From: Paracoccus sp. MC1862
GTDB lineage: Bacteria > Pseudomonadota > Alphaproteobacteria > Rhodobacterales > Rhodobacteraceae
Reading direction: 5' to 3'
Assembly (NCBI RefSeq): GCF_016617715.1
Contig: NZ_CP067226.1
Coordinates: 49,687 to 113,686, forward strand
Length of the DNA: 64,000 nucleotides
The position numbers were made by a program, and so were the translations under genes. Below are positions 45,379 to 54,748 of the stretch, piece after piece. The first letter of the stretch is position 1. The number at the start of each line of letters is the position of its first letter. The notes under the pieces are model-generated. The model saw only the letters and a program-made list of their open reading frames with translations, did no database searches and was not told the origin of the DNA.

Positions 45379-47197
45379 TCTTGCCGACGACCTGATCGGA
45401 GACATCCGCCTCCGCCGAGGCGGACGCGGGCGTTTTAGGAATACGAACTTCGGCAAAGGGCGGAGGGCAGGGGGGTCGCTGTTTTCCGCGCGGGCACGCA
45501 ACCTGTGGCGAGTGGGGCAGGGGTCGAACGCCGCCGTATTCAAGAAGATCACGCGCGGCGGCACCCACACCGGCCCGCGTCTGGCCGCGCAGTTCGACTA
45601 CCTGTTCAGCAAGTCAGAGGCGGTGTTTGGCAATATGATCGAACTGGAGCCGGGCGCGCGCAGCCTTTCGGCCGAGCAACGGCGCGACATGGCGCAGGAA
45701 TGGTCCGACGCCTGGTCGGGCGAACCGAAGAACGGCCACACCACCCATCTGCTGCTGTCGTTCCCGGCCGACCTGTCGCCCAAGAAGGCGCTGCGAATTG
45801 CGGAAGCCTGGGCCTTCGAGATGTTTCAGTCCGGCACGCACGTCGAGGACGAATGGGCCTATGTCGCGGCGCTGCATACTGACCGGGCGCATCCGCATGT
45901 CCACATCGTCGTGAACAATCGAGGGCTGGAGCAGGGCCAGTGGTTCCACATGGCGAAGGAGCATGACTTCAACATAGCCATGATGAAGGAGCGCCTGGTC
46001 GAGATCGCCGCCGACATGGGGGTGGAGCTAGATGCGTCCTCTCGCCTTGAGCGTGGCATCCTGACCTATGGCCGCACCCGCGCCGAAATCGAAGGCGGCG
46101 AGCCGGAACGGCGGCGTTTCGGCAAGGCGCTGGAGGACGGGCTCGCGGTGGTGAGCCGCAGCGCCGATACCCTGCGCCTGCTGGCCTCGATTGCCTCGCT
46201 GTCCCGCCTCAAGGACGTGGCGGTTCGCATGGAGCGGGCCGCGCATATCCTTGAGGCGGGAGGCATCCTGACCTCGAAATCCCTGGAGATTGCAACAATG
46301 GACCTTGAGAAAGTCGAGAACCGGAAAGACCTGGACCGCGCCTTCACAAGCTGGCTCGACAATGCCGAGCGCCAGATTGCCACGCTGGACCCTGCCGACC
46401 GGCGCGAGATGCGCCACGAGTTGGCCGAGGTCACGACCGAGATCATGCGTGGCCTGGGTGATGCGCGCGGGGCCGAGCTGGTGGAGCGCGCGCCGCGCTC
46501 GGAGCTTTACAGGACCCAGGTGCTGGACGACGAAATCCGGCGCGGCAAGCTGTCGGTCGATCTGACCGAGGACGCCGCCCTTGAGGTCAAGGCCGCCGTG
46601 TTCGAGGCCGCCGAAGCCATCGGGATCGACCGCGACACAATGGAGCGTCGCCTGGAGCATCCGGCTGCGAACGCCTGGCAGGAACGCGAATGGGTGAAGC
46701 AGGACCTTCACGCCGTCTCGGAGGCCCGGGGGCTCGATCTGGACCGCGAGGACCAGCGCCATGCCGCTGCCGATTTGGTGGACCGCTTCTACGCCACCGC
46801 TGCCAAGGCGCTGAACACCGCCCTTGAAATCGACCACAGCCGCGAGAACGACCGGCTGACGCGGACACTGGAATCCCTGGCCGAGGTCCATCGCGAGCAC
46901 GGCCGGGTCGAGTTCGAGCATGAGGATCATGCCGAACGCTTCGCCAACGACCTGAAAGAGCGTTACGGCGAGAAGGTGATCGAGCAGATCGCCGCCGGCG
47001 ACGACCGGGCGCTGGCGCTCGATTTCCCCGAGCCGGGGCAGCGGCGCGAAATCTCGAAGGCGCTCATCGCCGCCGCAGAGTCGCACGAAAGCATCGGGCT
47101 GACCACGCGGCAGGCGCAGCTTGCCAGGGAGCGGCTGCACGAGCGCGAGACGCCGGAGCATGAACTGCGCCGCAAGGATCACGACCTGGAACTGTAA
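45371..47197 (+). CDS. VirD2-like relaxase (MOBP family)
   Basis: 608 residues from the GTG at 45371. The relaxase domain contains the probable nicking tyrosine in QFDYLFSKSEAVFGN, and motif III HTDRAHPHVHIVVNNRG, whose histidines (about residues 169-178) bind the metal as in VirD2. The long C-terminal half is helical and charged and probably carries the transfer signal. It cuts oriT, stays linked to the 5' end and leads the strand through the T4SS. It overlaps mobC and is followed by virD4 12 bases later. Confidence 0.9.
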   Translation: MADLADDLIGDIRLRRGGRGRFRNTNFGKGRRAGGSLFSARARNLWRVGQGSNAAVFKKITRGGTHTGPRLAAQFDYLFSKSEAVFGNMIELEPGARSLSAEQRRDMAQEWSDAWSGEPKNGHTTHLLLSFPADLSPKKALRIAEAWAFEMFQSGTHVEDEWAYVAALHTDRAHPHVHIVVNNRGLEQGQWFHMAKEHDFNIAMMKERLVEIAADMGVELDASSRLERGILTYGRTRAEIEGGEPERRRFGKALEDGLAVVSRSADTLRLLASIASLSRLKDVAVRMERAAHILEAGGILTSKSLEIATMDLEKVENRKDLDRAFTSWLDNAERQIATLDPADRREMRHELAEVTTEIMRGLGDARGAELVERAPRSELYRTQVLDDEIRRGKLSVDLTEDAALEVKAAVFEAAEAIGIDRDTMERRLEHPAANAWQEREWVKQDLHAVSEARGLDLDREDQRHAAADLVDRFYATAAKALNTALEIDHSRENDRLTRTLESLAEVHREHGRVEFEHEDHAERFANDLKERYGEKVIEQIAAGDDRALALDFPEPGQRREISKALIAAAESHESIGLTTRQAQLARERLHERETPEHELRRKDHDLEL

Positions 47198-47208
47198 GGG
47201 CAGGGCCA

Positions 47209-49302
47209 ATGAATCGCATGAGCGTCGCCATTCCGGCGGGACTGATCGCGGGGGCCTTTGTCGGCCTGATGATCGGGGGCCTCTGGCTGCAATGGCAACT
47301 GGGGGCCAACCTGAATGCAGGCAACCCGTTTGTCCTAGTGACGGAGTTCCCCGGCTTCCGGTTGCTGCGGCAGGACCCGTGGCGCACCGCCTACCTGATC
47401 GTCCTGGCCGGGGCGCTTCTTCTGGCCCTTGTCGGGCTTGTGTTCAGTTTCACCCACCGGCTGACCACCTACGGCAAGGCTCATTTCCAGACCAAGCGCG
47501 AGGTCAGGAAGAACCGTCTTCTGATGCCCCTCGGGTCGGGTCTGGTGTTCGGCAAGTTCGGCAAACCGACCAGGAAGAAAGCGAGCTTCGTTTCCGGCAG
47601 CTACGACCAGTTCCCGCACGCCCTGATCGCGGCACCAACCCGTTCGGGCAAGGGCGTGGGCTATGTCATTCCCAACACGCTGCTGTTTCCGGGTTCATGC
47701 GTCGTCATGGATGTGAAGGGCGAAATCTTCGAGGCCACATCCCGGCACCGCCAGGCCGAAGGCGACAAGGTGTTCCGCTTCGCCCCCTTCGACTTCGAGA
47801 CTCCGACGCACCGCTACAACCCGCTGGAACGGATCGCCCGGATCACCGACACCGACCAGCGGTTCACGGAACTGTCCAAGCTCGCCAGCTACTTCCTGAC
47901 GCCCAAGAACGAGAAGGGCGGGGCCTCCGACTTCATTGTGGGCGCGCGCCAGCTTTTCGTCGCGGCCGGGATGCTCGCCATCGAGCGCAAGACCCCGACC
48001 ATCGCCGCGATCAGCCGCATCCTGTTCGGAAGCGGCGACAAGGAGAAGGCTTACCAGAAGTTCGCGGTTGAGACGCAGCACGAGCAGTCTGCCACGATCT
48101 TTCTAAACTTCTCGGGTTATTCCGACCGCACCCTGTCGTCCTACGCTTCCGTGCTGGACGGGGCCGGGCTTGGGTTGTGGCTGAACCCGCGCATCGACAA
48201 GGTGACGAGCGCCAACGACTTTTCCTGGGACGACATTCGGCGCGCACCGCACTCGATCTACATTGTTGCCAACTCCGACGACATTCCGACGCTCGCGCCG
48301 CTCCTGCGGCTGATGTTCGGGGAGCTGATCGCCACCATGCGCGCCCGCATCCCCGATCCCCGGCTTGAGCCATGGCCGGTGCAGATCATCCTCGACGAGT
48401 TCGACCAGCTCGGTCACATGCCGATCATCGTGCAGTCCTTGAAGCAGCTTGCCGGGCATGGCGTGCGCGCGTCGATCATCACGCAGTCCATTCCAGGGCT
48501 TGAAAGCATCTACACCGAGAACGAGCGGCTTTCGATCGAGTCCGCGGCGGGCATGAAGCTCTACATCGCCCCCAATGAGAAAAAGACTGCCGCGGAAGTG
48601 TCCGAGGCGCTCGGCAAGACCACCCGCCTGTCCGTCAGCGACAGCTATTCGCAGGACGCCCAAGGGATTTTGAAACGCTCGATCTCGCGGCGCAACGAGG
48701 AACGGGCGCTGCTGACCCCGGACGAGATCCGCAAGCTCGACCCGAACAAGATCATCCTGATCCCCGAGCGGCAGAACCCGATCCTGGTGGACCGGATCGT
48801 GTATTATCAGGACGCCTATTTCAAACTGATCTTCGAGGCGCAGAAAGGCCCGCTGCCCTATCCCTCTGCAATGCAGGCCGAGCTGGACGAGTTGAAGGCC
48901 AAGGTCACATCGCTGCAAGAGGCGCGGGTCGCCTACCCTCCGGCCGAGGCGGCGGGCGAGGGCAAGGGCAAGAAGGGCAAGGCGACAAAGCAGCCCGAAC
49001 CACTGGCACGCGAAGTTGCCGACGAGGAACATGCAGAGAAGGTCAAGAAGGTGGAAGCTCGCGCAGACTCGGCACCATCCGACACGTCCACCCCCGATGC
49101 ACCTGTGCCGGACGATCAGCCTGTGAAGGCAGACGTTGCGCCGGTCAAGAAACTGACGCTCGCGCGCGAAGTCGCGCATGAAGAACATGGCGGCGGCGAG
49201 GGGGACGAGGATTGGGAAGCCATGAAGCCCAACGTCGAAGCGGCGAACGCCATGATGATCGCCTTCACCGGGCGGCTGAAAACCAAGATCAAGGCGGCCT
49301 AG
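47209..49302 (+). CDS. virD4: VirD4/TraG coupling ATPase
   Basis: 697 residues. Two N-terminal membrane helices (SVAIPAGLIAGAFVGLMIGG and AYLIVLAGALLLALVGLVFS) precede the ATPase domain with Walker A APTRSGKGVGYVIPN near residue 147 and Walker B VQIILDEFDQLGH. The C-terminal 120 residues are charged, with two similar LAREVA(D/H)EEH segments, probably a substrate-binding tail. It links the relaxosome to the T4SS channel. Its stop overlaps tail-to-tail with virB11 at CTAG. Confidence 0.94.
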   Translation: MNRMSVAIPAGLIAGAFVGLMIGGLWLQWQLGANLNAGNPFVLVTEFPGFRLLRQDPWRTAYLIVLAGALLLALVGLVFSFTHRLTTYGKAHFQTKREVRKNRLLMPLGSGLVFGKFGKPTRKKASFVSGSYDQFPHALIAAPTRSGKGVGYVIPNTLLFPGSCVVMDVKGEIFEATSRHRQAEGDKVFRFAPFDFETPTHRYNPLERIARITDTDQRFTELSKLASYFLTPKNEKGGASDFIVGARQLFVAAGMLAIERKTPTIAAISRILFGSGDKEKAYQKFAVETQHEQSATIFLNFSGYSDRTLSSYASVLDGAGLGLWLNPRIDKVTSANDFSWDDIRRAPHSIYIVANSDDIPTLAPLLRLMFGELIATMRARIPDPRLEPWPVQIILDEFDQLGHMPIIVQSLKQLAGHGVRASIITQSIPGLESIYTENERLSIESAAGMKLYIAPNEKKTAAEVSEALGKTTRLSVSDSYSQDAQGILKRSISRRNEERALLTPDEIRKLDPNKIILIPERQNPILVDRIVYYQDAYFKLIFEAQKGPLPYPSAMQAELDELKAKVTSLQEARVAYPPAEAAGEGKGKKGKATKQPEPLAREVADEEHAEKVKKVEARADSAPSDTSTPDAPVPDDQPVKADVAPVKKLTLAREVAHEEHGGGEGDEDWEAMKPNVEAANAMMIAFTGRLKTKIKAA

Positions 49303-50297
49303 CCGCCTTCCCCTTCGAGCGCGGGAAAGTAGGTTTCCAGAATCCCGCGTTCGTCCCCGATCCGGCCGGTCTGCACGATCACGTCGATGGACTCGCGCAC
49401 GTAGTCCCTGATTTCTGCAAGCGTCAGCGGCATCCCGGCCCGCATCACCAGGAAGGCCAGCCGGTTGACCGCCTTGCGCGCGGTTGTGGCATGAACGGTC
49501 GTGAAGCTGCCCTCATGGCCAGTGTTGATCGCCTCCAGAAAGGTCACCGCCTCGACGCCGCGCAGCTCGCCCAGGATGATCCGGTCGGGGCGCAGCCGCA
49601 GGGTCATTTCCAGGAGCTTGTCGGCCGAGCGTGCCGAGGCTTCGGCGCGCTCGGCAATCAGGCTGACCGCGTTCTCCTGCGCGGGCAGCAGTTCGGCTGA
49701 GTCCTCGATCAGCACCAGCCGATGCCATTCCTCGACCATCCAGAGCAGGCGGCGGGCCAGCTCGGTCTTGCCCGAGGACGTGCCCCCGGAGATCACGATG
49801 TTCATGCGCGCTTTGACACAGGCCCGCAGGAAGTCGTCGGGATCGCCGCCCTCGGTCGCCATCCTGCGGATCGCGCGCAGCTTGTCCAGCCGCTCGGCTT
49901 CGAGCGATACCCTTTGGTCGCGCAGGAAGCGGAAGTGCCGAGGCGCCTCGCCTGCGGGCCTGCGGCGGAACACCCGGAAGGAGATCGTCGTGCCACCCGC
50001 CGAGGCCGGGGGGATGATGGCCTGGCAGCGCAGGGTGGCCCCGGCATAGTCCACGGTGGTCGAGATCGCGGGCAGGGCGTCGGTCAACGTCAGGTGCTGC
50101 TTGTTGGCGATAAGGCCGGCCAGATCCTTGACCTCGACCGGCGAGAGCGTCACGTCCGCCAGCGACATCTGACTGTCGCCCGCGCGCTCGACCCACACCC
50201 GGCCGTCGCCATTGATGGCAATTTCAATCGTGCTGTCCGCCTGGACCAGCTGGCGCAGGATGGCCAGCTTGCTTTCGAGGTGCCCGAGCGCCGCCAT
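49299..50297 (-). CDS. virB11: VirB11 ATPase
   Basis: Hexameric traffic ATPase of the T4SS, 332 residues. Walker A is SGGTSSGKTELARR near residue 165, the Asp box is VLIEDSAELLP, Walker B region is RIILGELRGVEAVTFL and the His box is EGSFTTVHATTARKAV. It switches the system between pilus building and substrate transfer. It is the last gene of the virB cluster and its start abuts the virB10 stop. Confidence 0.95.
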   Translation of the reverse strand: MAALGHLESKLAILRQLVQADSTIEIAINGDGRVWVERAGDSQMSLADVTLSPVEVKDLAGLIANKQHLTLTDALPAISTTVDYAGATLRCQAIIPPASAGGTTISFRVFRRRPAGEAPRHFRFLRDQRVSLEAERLDKLRAIRRMATEGGDPDDFLRACVKARMNIVISGGTSSGKTELARRLLWMVEEWHRLVLIEDSAELLPAQENAVSLIAERAEASARSADKLLEMTLRLRPDRIILGELRGVEAVTFLEAINTGHEGSFTTVHATTARKAVNRLAFLVMRAGMPLTLAEIRDYVRESIDVIVQTGRIGDERGILETYFPALEGEGG

Positions 50298-51676
50298 CAG
50301 AGCATTTCCAGATCGGCGTTCACCATGACCATGACGACCGCGCCCTGGTCCACGCTGATCGTCGTCGGAATGTCGATGTAGTCCTTCATGATCGAGCCGA
50401 CGGTATCGCTGGCGTTGGTGCCGATGTTCTCGGCGGTGTCCTGAGAAATCTCGTCATCGCTGTCCTTCTCGACGGCAGCCGCCAGTACCGCCGGCGCGGC
50501 GCCGATGATCGACACCGCCGCGGCAGCCGCGAAGCGGGGCAGGGTGCGCGTGTTTACGCGCCCCGTCACCCCCGAGCGGCCGACGCGATCGGTCCCAAAG
50601 GCGTCGAGTTCGACCGACTGGCCGTCCGGCGTCACCACCCGGTCCCAGGCGACCAGGATCCGCCGCTGGCCCTTGTCGATGGACGAGCTGTAGCGCCCGA
50701 ACAGACGCGAGCCGCGCGGGATCAGGACATTCGCCATGTCCATCGACCACACGTCATAGCTGACCGTGGCGGCCACATTGCCTTCGAGCTGGCTGGAAAT
50801 GGCGTTCGCCAGGGTGGCCTCGATCAAGGTGCCCTGGACGACCGTGCGCGAGGGTTCCCCGATCACCTGGGCCTGCACCGCTTCCGCCCGGCCCGCGCGG
50901 CGGAACCGCTCGGCGGCGTCAAGCTGTTCATCCGGCCCGGCTGCGTCCCCTTCGCCGCTGCCCCTACCGCCGCCCGCCCGGTAGGCTACCATCGCGGACT
51001 CGGTTCGGGCCTGGAGCAAGGCTTCTTCTTCCGCGCGCTGCGCCTCCAACTCGGCCCGGCGCTGTTCGAGTTCGGCAAGGCGCCGCGCTTCCAGGTCAGC
51101 CTGCTCCTGTGCTCGGCCGCCCATCTGTGCCGCCGTGTCGAGTTCCGTCTGGAGCCGCATGTTGTCGCGGGTCAGCTCGTCGAGCGCCTGATCCTTGGCA
51201 GTCATGTCGTCGCGCAACTGCTGCATTTCCTGGCGCAGCGCATCGAGTTCGGCCGGGTCCGTCCCGGGCGCAGCCCTGGCGGCGTCGAGTGCCGCCCGCG
51301 CCGCGTCCAGTTCGGCGCGTACCTGCGCCAGTTCCGCCCGTGCAGCCGTCGCATCCGCCTGCGCCTGCGGGTCCGCGACCGTGCGGACTTCGGGGCGGGT
51401 CACGACGGGTTCGGGGACAGGTGCCGGCTCGGGTTCGTTTTCCGTCAGCGTGAAGCCCGCAAGGCCGGTGTCGTCCTGAAACTCGCGGACTTCGGAGGTC
51501 TGCATGGGGGGCGGCGCTTCCGTCCCGGTTGGCTCCACCGTCGCCACATAGGCCCCACCGGCGAGGCCCGTGGCAAGCATCCCGGCCGGCAGCGCGAACC
51601 GCCGCCACCAGGGCGCAGCCGCCACCGGCTTCTGCATCCGTTGCAATCGTGCCTGGAGTTGATCGGTGTCAGCCAT
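50297..51676 (-). CDS. virB10: VirB10/TrbI core-complex protein
   Basis: 459 residues. One inner-membrane helix at about residues 28-46 (LPAGMLATGLAGGAYVATV) is followed by a proline-rich part, a long coiled coil (about residues 110-225, rich in AELDAARAALDAA and QRRAELEAQRAEEE) and the conserved C-terminal beta-barrel domain with VIPRGSRLFGRYSSSIDKGQ and GVTGRVNTRTLPRF. It spans both membranes and senses ATPase activity. Stop and start codons of neighbours touch, so it is translationally coupled. Confidence 0.93.
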   Translation of the reverse strand: MADTDQLQARLQRMQKPVAAAPWWRRFALPAGMLATGLAGGAYVATVEPTGTEAPPPMQTSEVREFQDDTGLAGFTLTENEPEPAPVPEPVVTRPEVRTVADPQAQADATAARAELAQVRAELDAARAALDAARAAPGTDPAELDALRQEMQQLRDDMTAKDQALDELTRDNMRLQTELDTAAQMGGRAQEQADLEARRLAELEQRRAELEAQRAEEEALLQARTESAMVAYRAGGGRGSGEGDAAGPDEQLDAAERFRRAGRAEAVQAQVIGEPSRTVVQGTLIEATLANAISSQLEGNVAATVSYDVWSMDMANVLIPRGSRLFGRYSSSIDKGQRRILVAWDRVVTPDGQSVELDAFGTDRVGRSGVTGRVNTRTLPRFAAAAAVSIIGAAPAVLAAAVEKDSDDEISQDTAENIGTNASDTVGSIMKDYIDIPTTISVDQGAVVMVMVNADLEML

Positions 51677-52404
51677 CAGCGTGCCCTCCGCCCTTCGCCG
51701 GGCTTCGTGCCTTCGACGCAGACATGTTCATCGCCGAAGCGCAGCACCCATCGCTCCGAGCGCGCGCCCACGGTGATGATCGTGCCGTTCACACTGCTGT
51801 TGACGCTGGTTTCCCGTCCCCGCGCATCGGCCCGGAAGATCGACGGGATCGGGGCGCCGGGCGGAATCTGAAACAGCGTTCTCTTGCCATCGTCGGAAAT
51901 TCCGACCGGCGCGAACTCCGCCGCTCCTTTACGGTTGAGGACTCGGTAGGTCATGGGGGGTTCGGCCGGGATCGCCGCCGCATTGGCCGCGCGGGAGCGC
52001 GTCCCGCCGCTGCCCGGCACCGTGAACTTCACCGACCAGTTGGGCGTGACCCTGGAGGATTCCACGACATTGATAAAGTAGAAGCGGCGGTTGGTCTCGA
52101 CCGTCAGGTTGGTGCTGGCGCCATCGAGGACCGGCTTGATCGTAAACACATTCGGGCCTTCGAGCTTGTCCACTTGGAAGGCTTCGCTGTCCCCAATGGC
52201 AATCGAACGGATCGTCTCGCCATCGCCCAACTCGACCAGGGTGACGTTCCGCACCCGCGTATGGACTGTATAGACCTGCCCCTCCTGGAAGGTGGCATAG
52301 GTCACGCGGCTGTCGTTGCCGCCCGCGCGCGGGCGCGCTTCCGCCAGGACGGCGGCCGGGACGGTGAGCGCGATCAGCGCCGCAATCGTGGTCAGACGGA
52401 TCAT
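51676..52404 (-). CDS. virB9: VirB9/TrbG outer core protein
   Basis: 242 residues with a signal peptide (MIRLTTIAALIALTVPAAVL). The N-terminal domain has AIGDSEAFQVDKLEGPNVFT and IKPVLDGASTNLTVETNRRF, and the C-terminal domain ends in RWVLRFGDEHVCVEGTKPG. With VirB7 and VirB10 it forms the outer-membrane core complex. It overlaps virB8 by four bases. Confidence 0.93.
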   Translation of the reverse strand: MIRLTTIAALIALTVPAAVLAEARPRAGGNDSRVTYATFQEGQVYTVHTRVRNVTLVELGDGETIRSIAIGDSEAFQVDKLEGPNVFTIKPVLDGASTNLTVETNRRFYFINVVESSRVTPNWSVKFTVPGSGGTRSRAANAAAIPAEPPMTYRVLNRKGAAEFAPVGISDDGKRTLFQIPPGAPIPSIFRADARGRETSVNSSVNGTIITVGARSERWVLRFGDEHVCVEGTKPGEGRRAR

Positions 52405-53087
52405 TGCTGGCCCTCCATGTTCTGCGCTTCAAGGCTTTCAGCGGTCACGCGGTAGTCGGTGACGGTGAAGCCGAAGGGGTTTTCCCACACGAGCTGCACC
52501 GCGCTCGCGGCCGTGGGCTGAAACTCATAGGTGATCGTGGCGTAGAACTTGCCGATCCGGTCCGGCTCGCCCGCCTTCTCCAGCCGCTTGGTGAAGCGGA
52601 CCTGCGCCGTCCTGGGCGCAACCGGCGTGATCGAGAGAACATCCACGATCACCTTGCCGCTCGCGCCATAGATCAGGGGCGGATAGTTGGGGTTCGACTT
52701 GTCCCATTGTGCCTTCAGCGCTGCCTGCATCCGGGGCGCGGACATGCGGTAAACCTGGAGGATGCGGGCCTCGTTGTCGGCCGCGTCATAGGTTTCGCGG
52801 TTCTTGACATAGGAATAGAGCAGCGATTGCTCGACCGCTGCACCTTGCTCGATCCCTGCCGCTTCGACGCGCACGGCGCGTTCGGCGAGGCCCGTATCCT
52901 TGTCCACGATGGTCACGAAGGCCTGCGTTTCCTTCAAGGGCAGCGTCATCCCGGCCAAGGCGATGCCTCCCAGACCGGCCAGCACGCCGCCGATGGCAAC
53001 CGCCCAGGCCATCCGCTCGCGCCGACGGACGCCGAAGATCAGCTCGCTTTCCAGAATCGTCCTGCTGTCAGACTCGCGGTCCGCCAT
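52401..53087 (-). CDS. virB8: VirB8 inner-membrane assembly protein
   Basis: 228 residues. One membrane helix near residues 27-48 (MAWAVAIGGVLAGLGGIALA) is followed by the periplasmic NTF2-like domain, with SYVKNRETYD, NYPPLIYGASGKVIVDVLSI and QVRFTKRLEKAGEPDRIGKF. VirB8 nucleates assembly of the channel. It is separated from virB6 by a 33-base gap that contains its ribosome binding site. Confidence 0.92.
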   Translation of the reverse strand: MADRESDSRTILESELIFGVRRRERMAWAVAIGGVLAGLGGIALAGMTLPLKETQAFVTIVDKDTGLAERAVRVEAAGIEQGAAVEQSLLYSYVKNRETYDAADNEARILQVYRMSAPRMQAALKAQWDKSNPNYPPLIYGASGKVIVDVLSITPVAPRTAQVRFTKRLEKAGEPDRIGKFYATITYEFQPTAASAVQLVWENPFGFTVTDYRVTAESLEAQNMEGQQ

Positions 53088-53120
53088 TGCATCCTCCAGG
53101 TCTTGGTAGGGGCAGGCGCG

Positions 53121-54131
53121 CTACGGGCGCTTGCCCTGCATGATTTCGATGCCCCGCAGCTTCTGCCGCAGATCGGCGCCTTTCTCGGCCCATGATCGGT
53201 CCCGGGCACGGGCGGCCAGCGCCGGGGTCTTGCCAGTGAGGGCGCCGGAGGCAAATGCCTCGACGTTGGACTTGAGCCTGTCGGCTGCGATGCCGCCCGG
53301 AACCGTCATTGGCTTCGATGCCACGCGCAGCGCCTCGGGGGCGAAGTTGGCAAGGTTGAAACTGCCGGTGATGTGCGCCGCCGCGGTCGGAATCGCCAGA
53401 AGTGCAAAGATGCCGACGAAGGTGACGCACAGGAAGCCGAGGATCATCGAGAGATCCTCGATTTCATTTTCTGGCTTAAACTGCGCATCGGCCATCGACA
53501 CCACCGCACCAATCACCGCTGCCGCCGCGATGGGGTAAAGCAGATAGCCGACGAAGGCGGTCAGCCAGGCTTCAAAGACCGTCTTGGTCCGCTCGAAGAT
53601 GGTGGCGATCATGGCAAGCGGCGCCACCCCGAGCAGGAAGGCGATCATGATCTTGGAGAAGCCGACGATCAGGACATAAGCCGCCATCAGGATCGACAGG
53701 ATAATAAACAGAAGCCCGGCAATCAGTCCGCGGGTAATGGAGCTGAGTGCGCGAGCTACGCCACCCGACACATCGGACATTTGCACGGCAAACTGGTCCA
53801 TCGCGGCGGCCGGGTTCGGGGTGTCGCCACCGAAAAAGCTCAAGGCGAGGCTGCCCGCCCCCGAGGACAGGGCATCATAAAGCACGCCGAAGTTCGCCCA
53901 GGAACGCGCGAAGATGAACACCAGCACAATCCGCGAGACGAGCTGCCAAGCATCGCGCGTGGACATGCGATTAACGCCAAGCGCCATCTGCACCCCGATC
54001 AGCACGATGAGCAACGTCGTCACGATGGTCAGCATCGGATCAAGCGCCTCAGCCGTGGAGGTGAAATACTTTTCACCCACGTCCTGCACGGCCGCGTCCA
54101 GATCACCGATGATCTTCTCGATCACAGCCAT
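53121..54131 (-). CDS. virB6: VirB6/TrbL channel protein
   Basis: 336 residues with at least six hydrophobic segments, including LTIVTTLLIVLIGVQMALGV, GLIAGLLFIILSILMAAYVL and FAALLAIPTAAA-like stretches. The glycine/serine-rich mid-part and the IAAAAVIGAVV helix fit VirB6. The cytoplasmic C-terminus is basic (RDRSWAEKGADLRQKLRG). It forms part of the inner-membrane passage for DNA. Its start touches the stop of the gene before it. Confidence 0.88.
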   Translation of the reverse strand: MAVIEKIIGDLDAAVQDVGEKYFTSTAEALDPMLTIVTTLLIVLIGVQMALGVNRMSTRDAWQLVSRIVLVFIFARSWANFGVLYDALSSGAGSLALSFFGGDTPNPAAAMDQFAVQMSDVSGGVARALSSITRGLIAGLLFIILSILMAAYVLIVGFSKIMIAFLLGVAPLAMIATIFERTKTVFEAWLTAFVGYLLYPIAAAAVIGAVVSMADAQFKPENEIEDLSMILGFLCVTFVGIFALLAIPTAAAHITGSFNLANFAPEALRVASKPMTVPGGIAADRLKSNVEAFASGALTGKTPALAARARDRSWAEKGADLRQKLRGIEIMQGKRP

Positions 54132-54748
54132 CAGTATTTACCGCACATGGCATCAACGATTTGGATTTGGCGATCATATTCCTTGTAAAGATCGCGGGTA
54201 TGCTTCGGCTCCAGAACCGTCACCCCGAGCTTTTCGCGCAGCCGGTCCTCGAACAGGGCAACCGTTTCATGCGGAATGATCTTGCCCGCGCAGGTGCAAT
54301 CCTTGGCCGCAATGACATTCGTAACTGATAGATAGCCAGCAATATCACGGTATGCTCTGTCTCCGGGATCTCCATGACGGCGCAGGTTCGCCCGCATTTC
54401 CGGCGTCTTTTCGCAGGTCCGGTAAGGCTGGTTCTCGGCCGCGCTCGGCAACCGCTCAATGCCGGACACGTCCACATCGGGGCCAAGGTCGAAGTTGAGA
54501 AAATCTTCTTCCGCCTTCCGCTCGGCCTCGCTCATCCCCGCCTGCATGTCCTGCAGCTCCTTGAGTTCAGCATCAGCCGCGTCGATGGGATCAGTGGTGG
54601 CGCTCTGCGTCGCCGGGGCAGGGGTGGACGGCAGCGCGCCGGACGCCGCGCCGCCGTCTGGCGGAAGTATCTGCGCCATAGCCAGCGTGCCCAGGCCCAG
54701 GCCCAGGAGCATCAGCCCGCCTGCGAGAACCGTGCGCTTCATGCTCAT
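54131..54748 (-). CDS. Secreted T4SS-cluster protein, function unknown
   Basis: 205 residues with a signal peptide (MKRTVLAGGLMLLGLGLGTL to AMAQ). A linker rich in Pro/Thr and Asp/Glu is followed by a C-terminal domain with five cysteines, among them YRTCEKTPEMRANLRRHG, AAKDCTCAGKIIPHETV and VDAMCGKY, suggesting disulfides in the periplasm. It lies between virB5 and virB6, where some systems place an entry-exclusion lipoprotein, but there is no lipobox. The gene overlaps virB5 by four bases and is clearly part of the operon. No family was recognised. Confidence 0.75.
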   Translation of the reverse strand: MSMKRTVLAGGLMLLGLGLGTLAMAQILPPDGGAASGALPSTPAPATQSATTDPIDAADAELKELQDMQAGMSEAERKAEEDFLNFDLGPDVDVSGIERLPSAAENQPYRTCEKTPEMRANLRRHGDPGDRAYRDIAGYLSVTNVIAAKDCTCAGKIIPHETVALFEDRLREKLGVTVLEPKHTRDLYKEYDRQIQIVDAMCGKY

